From Streptomyces sp. NBC_01471 (GTDB taxonomy: Bacteria; Actinomycetota; Actinomycetes; Streptomycetales; Streptomycetaceae): DNA of 64,000 bases. Below are positions 62,929 through 64,000 of the stretch, in pieces. The stretch spans positions 7,371,501 through 7,435,500 of the forward strand of contig NZ_CP109450.1 in assembly GCF_041438865.1 (NCBI RefSeq), written 5' to 3'. The notes beneath the pieces are model-generated. The model worked only from the letters and a program-made list of their open reading frames with translations. It did not search any database and was not told the origin of the DNA. Each line of letters opens with the position of its first letter. The first letter of the stretch is position 1. A program made the translations under genes and the position numbers.

Positions 62929-63366
62929 GTGTCCGATTCACTGGCCGGCCGTATGGGGTCCCCCTCCGGGGTGTCCCCGTACGGCCAGCAAGGTTCCTCT
63001 GCCAATCTGGCCGACATTCTCGAACGTGTCCTGGACAAGGGCATCGTCATCGCGGGCGATATCCAGATCAACCTGCTGGACATCGAGCTGTTGACGATCA
63101 AGCTCAGGCTCCTGGTCGCCTCCGTGGACAAGGCCAAGGAGATGGGCATCGACTGGTGGGAGCACGACCCCTCCCTGTCCTCTCGGGCTCGTTCACCCCA
63201 GCAGACCGAGAAGTCGCACACTCCCGCGACGAACGACCCACTGGCCCAGGAGAACGCCCGCCTCAAGGCCGAACTGGCCGAACTGAGGCAGGCCGCGGGT
63301 CTTCCCGCCGGGTCCGCGCAGGAGACGGAGAGGAGCGGGAACGTGGACGGGGAGGCCGAGCGATGA
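62929..63366 (+). CDS. gvpJ: gas vesicle protein GvpJ
   Basis: 145 residues. A GvpA-like core at about 25-70 (NLADILERVLDKGIVIAGDI, QINLLDIELLTIKLRLLVAS) precedes VDKAKEMGIDWW and a coiled-coil-type tail. A minor wall protein related to GvpA. GTG start; stop overlaps gvpL as ATGA. Confidence 0.88.
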   Translation: MSDSLAGRMGSPSGVSPYGQQGSSANLADILERVLDKGIVIAGDIQINLLDIELLTIKLRLLVASVDKAKEMGIDWWEHDPSLSSRARSPQQTEKSHTPATNDPLAQENARLKAELAELRQAAGLPAGSAQETERSGNVDGEAER

Positions 63367-64000
63367 GTACCGGAATCTCCTATGTCTACGCCGTGAGCCG
63401 GTCCGGCACGCTCAGCGACGTGACCTCCGGCGGCGTACCGGGCCTGGACGGAGGCGCGCTGCGGACGGTGAGTGCCGACGGCCTTGAAGCCCTGGTTTCC
63501 TCCGTGCCGGAGGAGGCCTTCGGCACGGAGGGCATGCAGGCGCAGATGGAGGATCTGAAGCGGCTGGAGGAGATCGCCCGCGGCCACCACGCGGTGGTGG
63601 AAGCCGCCTACGGGGCCACGACGGTCCTCCCCCTGCGCCTGGCGACGGTCTATCTCAGCGACGCACGCGTGGCCGCCATGCTCGATGAACGGCGTGCGGA
63701 GTTCGACGAGTTGCTCTCCTGGCTCGAAGGCCATGTCGAACTCGGCGTCAAGGTGTACGCGGACCCGCACCGCCCGGCGGATGCTCAGCCTCCGAAGACG
63801 GAGAGCCCCGCCGCCCCCGCCAGTCCGGGGCGGGCCTATCTGCAGCGGCGCAAGGCGCAGCGCAGTCATCAGCAGGACGCCTACCGGATAGCGGGGGGCC
63901 TGGCGGCAGAAGTCCCCGGCCGCGTGGCCGCCGTGGCCCGCGCCAGGGTCGTGCACCGGCCGCAGCAGGGCGAACTGGCATCCTCACCGGGCGAGAACAT
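63363..64000 (+). CDS. gvpL: gas vesicle protein GvpL, partial (runs off window)
   Basis: At least 212 residues from the ATG overlapping the gvpJ stop; no stop before the window end. SYVYAVSRSGTLSDVTSGGV, LEALVSSVPEEAFGTEGM, TVLPLRLATVYLSDARV and SWLEGHVELGVKVYADPH are GvpL/GvpF family features, and a basic segment YLQRRKAQRSHQQ follows. It should be followed by gvpS and gvpK if the cluster is of the usual Streptomyces order. Confidence 0.88.
   Translation, partial: MSTGISYVYAVSRSGTLSDVTSGGVPGLDGGALRTVSADGLEALVSSVPEEAFGTEGMQAQMEDLKRLEEIARGHHAVVEAAYGATTVLPLRLATVYLSDARVAAMLDERRAEFDELLSWLEGHVELGVKVYADPHRPADAQPPKTESPAAPASPGRAYLQRRKAQRSHQQDAYRIAGGLAAEVPGRVAAVARARVVHRPQQGELASSPGEN

Overview
The window is chromosomal DNA of a Streptomyces or close relative. 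GC content is very high, codons end in G or C, GTG and TTG starts are frequent, and gene junctions often overlap as ATGA or GTGA. The gene content also fits: a gvpOAFGYZJL gas vesicle cluster, an alternative sigma factor of the SigB/F/G type, a kinase with a PQQ-like sensor, a cysteine-type leader peptide ahead of ssu genes, and small DUF6480- and DUF6479-type membrane proteins. No rRNA, tRNA, CRISPR array or intact insertion sequence was seen.

Region 1 (1-9.7 kb) is accessory and decaying. It holds broken copies of a large serine recombinase, a DUF6461-type protein, a secreted-type protein and a GNAT acetyltransferase, plus an anti-sigma-type ATPase with a probable 5' frameshift. Among them sits an intact polymorphic-toxin operon: a WXG-type small protein, a 1475-residue Rhs/YD-repeat protein with a WXG-like N-terminus and an unrecognised C-terminal tip, and a 184-residue candidate immunity protein.

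Region 2 (10-25 kb) is core-like: acyl-CoA thioesterase II, a Ski2-like helicase with a DUF3516-type C-terminus, a YdjM-type membrane protein, a heterodimeric ABC exporter whose two ATPase domains carry complementary defects, a MarR regulator upstream of a D-lactate dehydrogenase-like flavoprotein/Fe-S fusion and divergent from an ABC exporter, a 19-residue hydrophobic peptide, a flavin monooxygenase and YjbQ.

Region 3 (26-37 kb) has a four-gene ugp-like import operon (two permeases, a Tat-type lipoprotein, a glycerophosphodiesterase) behind a PHO-box-like repeat. It also has a TetR gene divergent from a PaoABC-like molybdenum hydroxylase plus XdhC chaperone, with a twin operator between them, and then a cytochrome P450.

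Region 4 (37-54 kb) contains the PQQ-type kinase and the ssuCBAD sulfonate operon with its leader peptide. It continues with ThpR, a truncated PRC-barrel remnant, the sigma factor, a secreted phospholipase D-like protein, a transporter-amidase pair behind a TetR-type palindrome, two pyridoxamine-oxidase-fold proteins, a two-TM potassium channel and an HhH DNA-repair protein.

Region 5 (54-64 kb) holds a translationally coupled operon (acyl-CoA dehydrogenase, PIG-L deacetylase, NodS-like methyltransferase, family 2 glycosyltransferase) of unknown product, an internally deleted F420-type luciferase-fold protein, a 42-residue peptide behind a consensus SigB-type promoter, and the gas vesicle cluster, which runs off the right edge inside gvpL.
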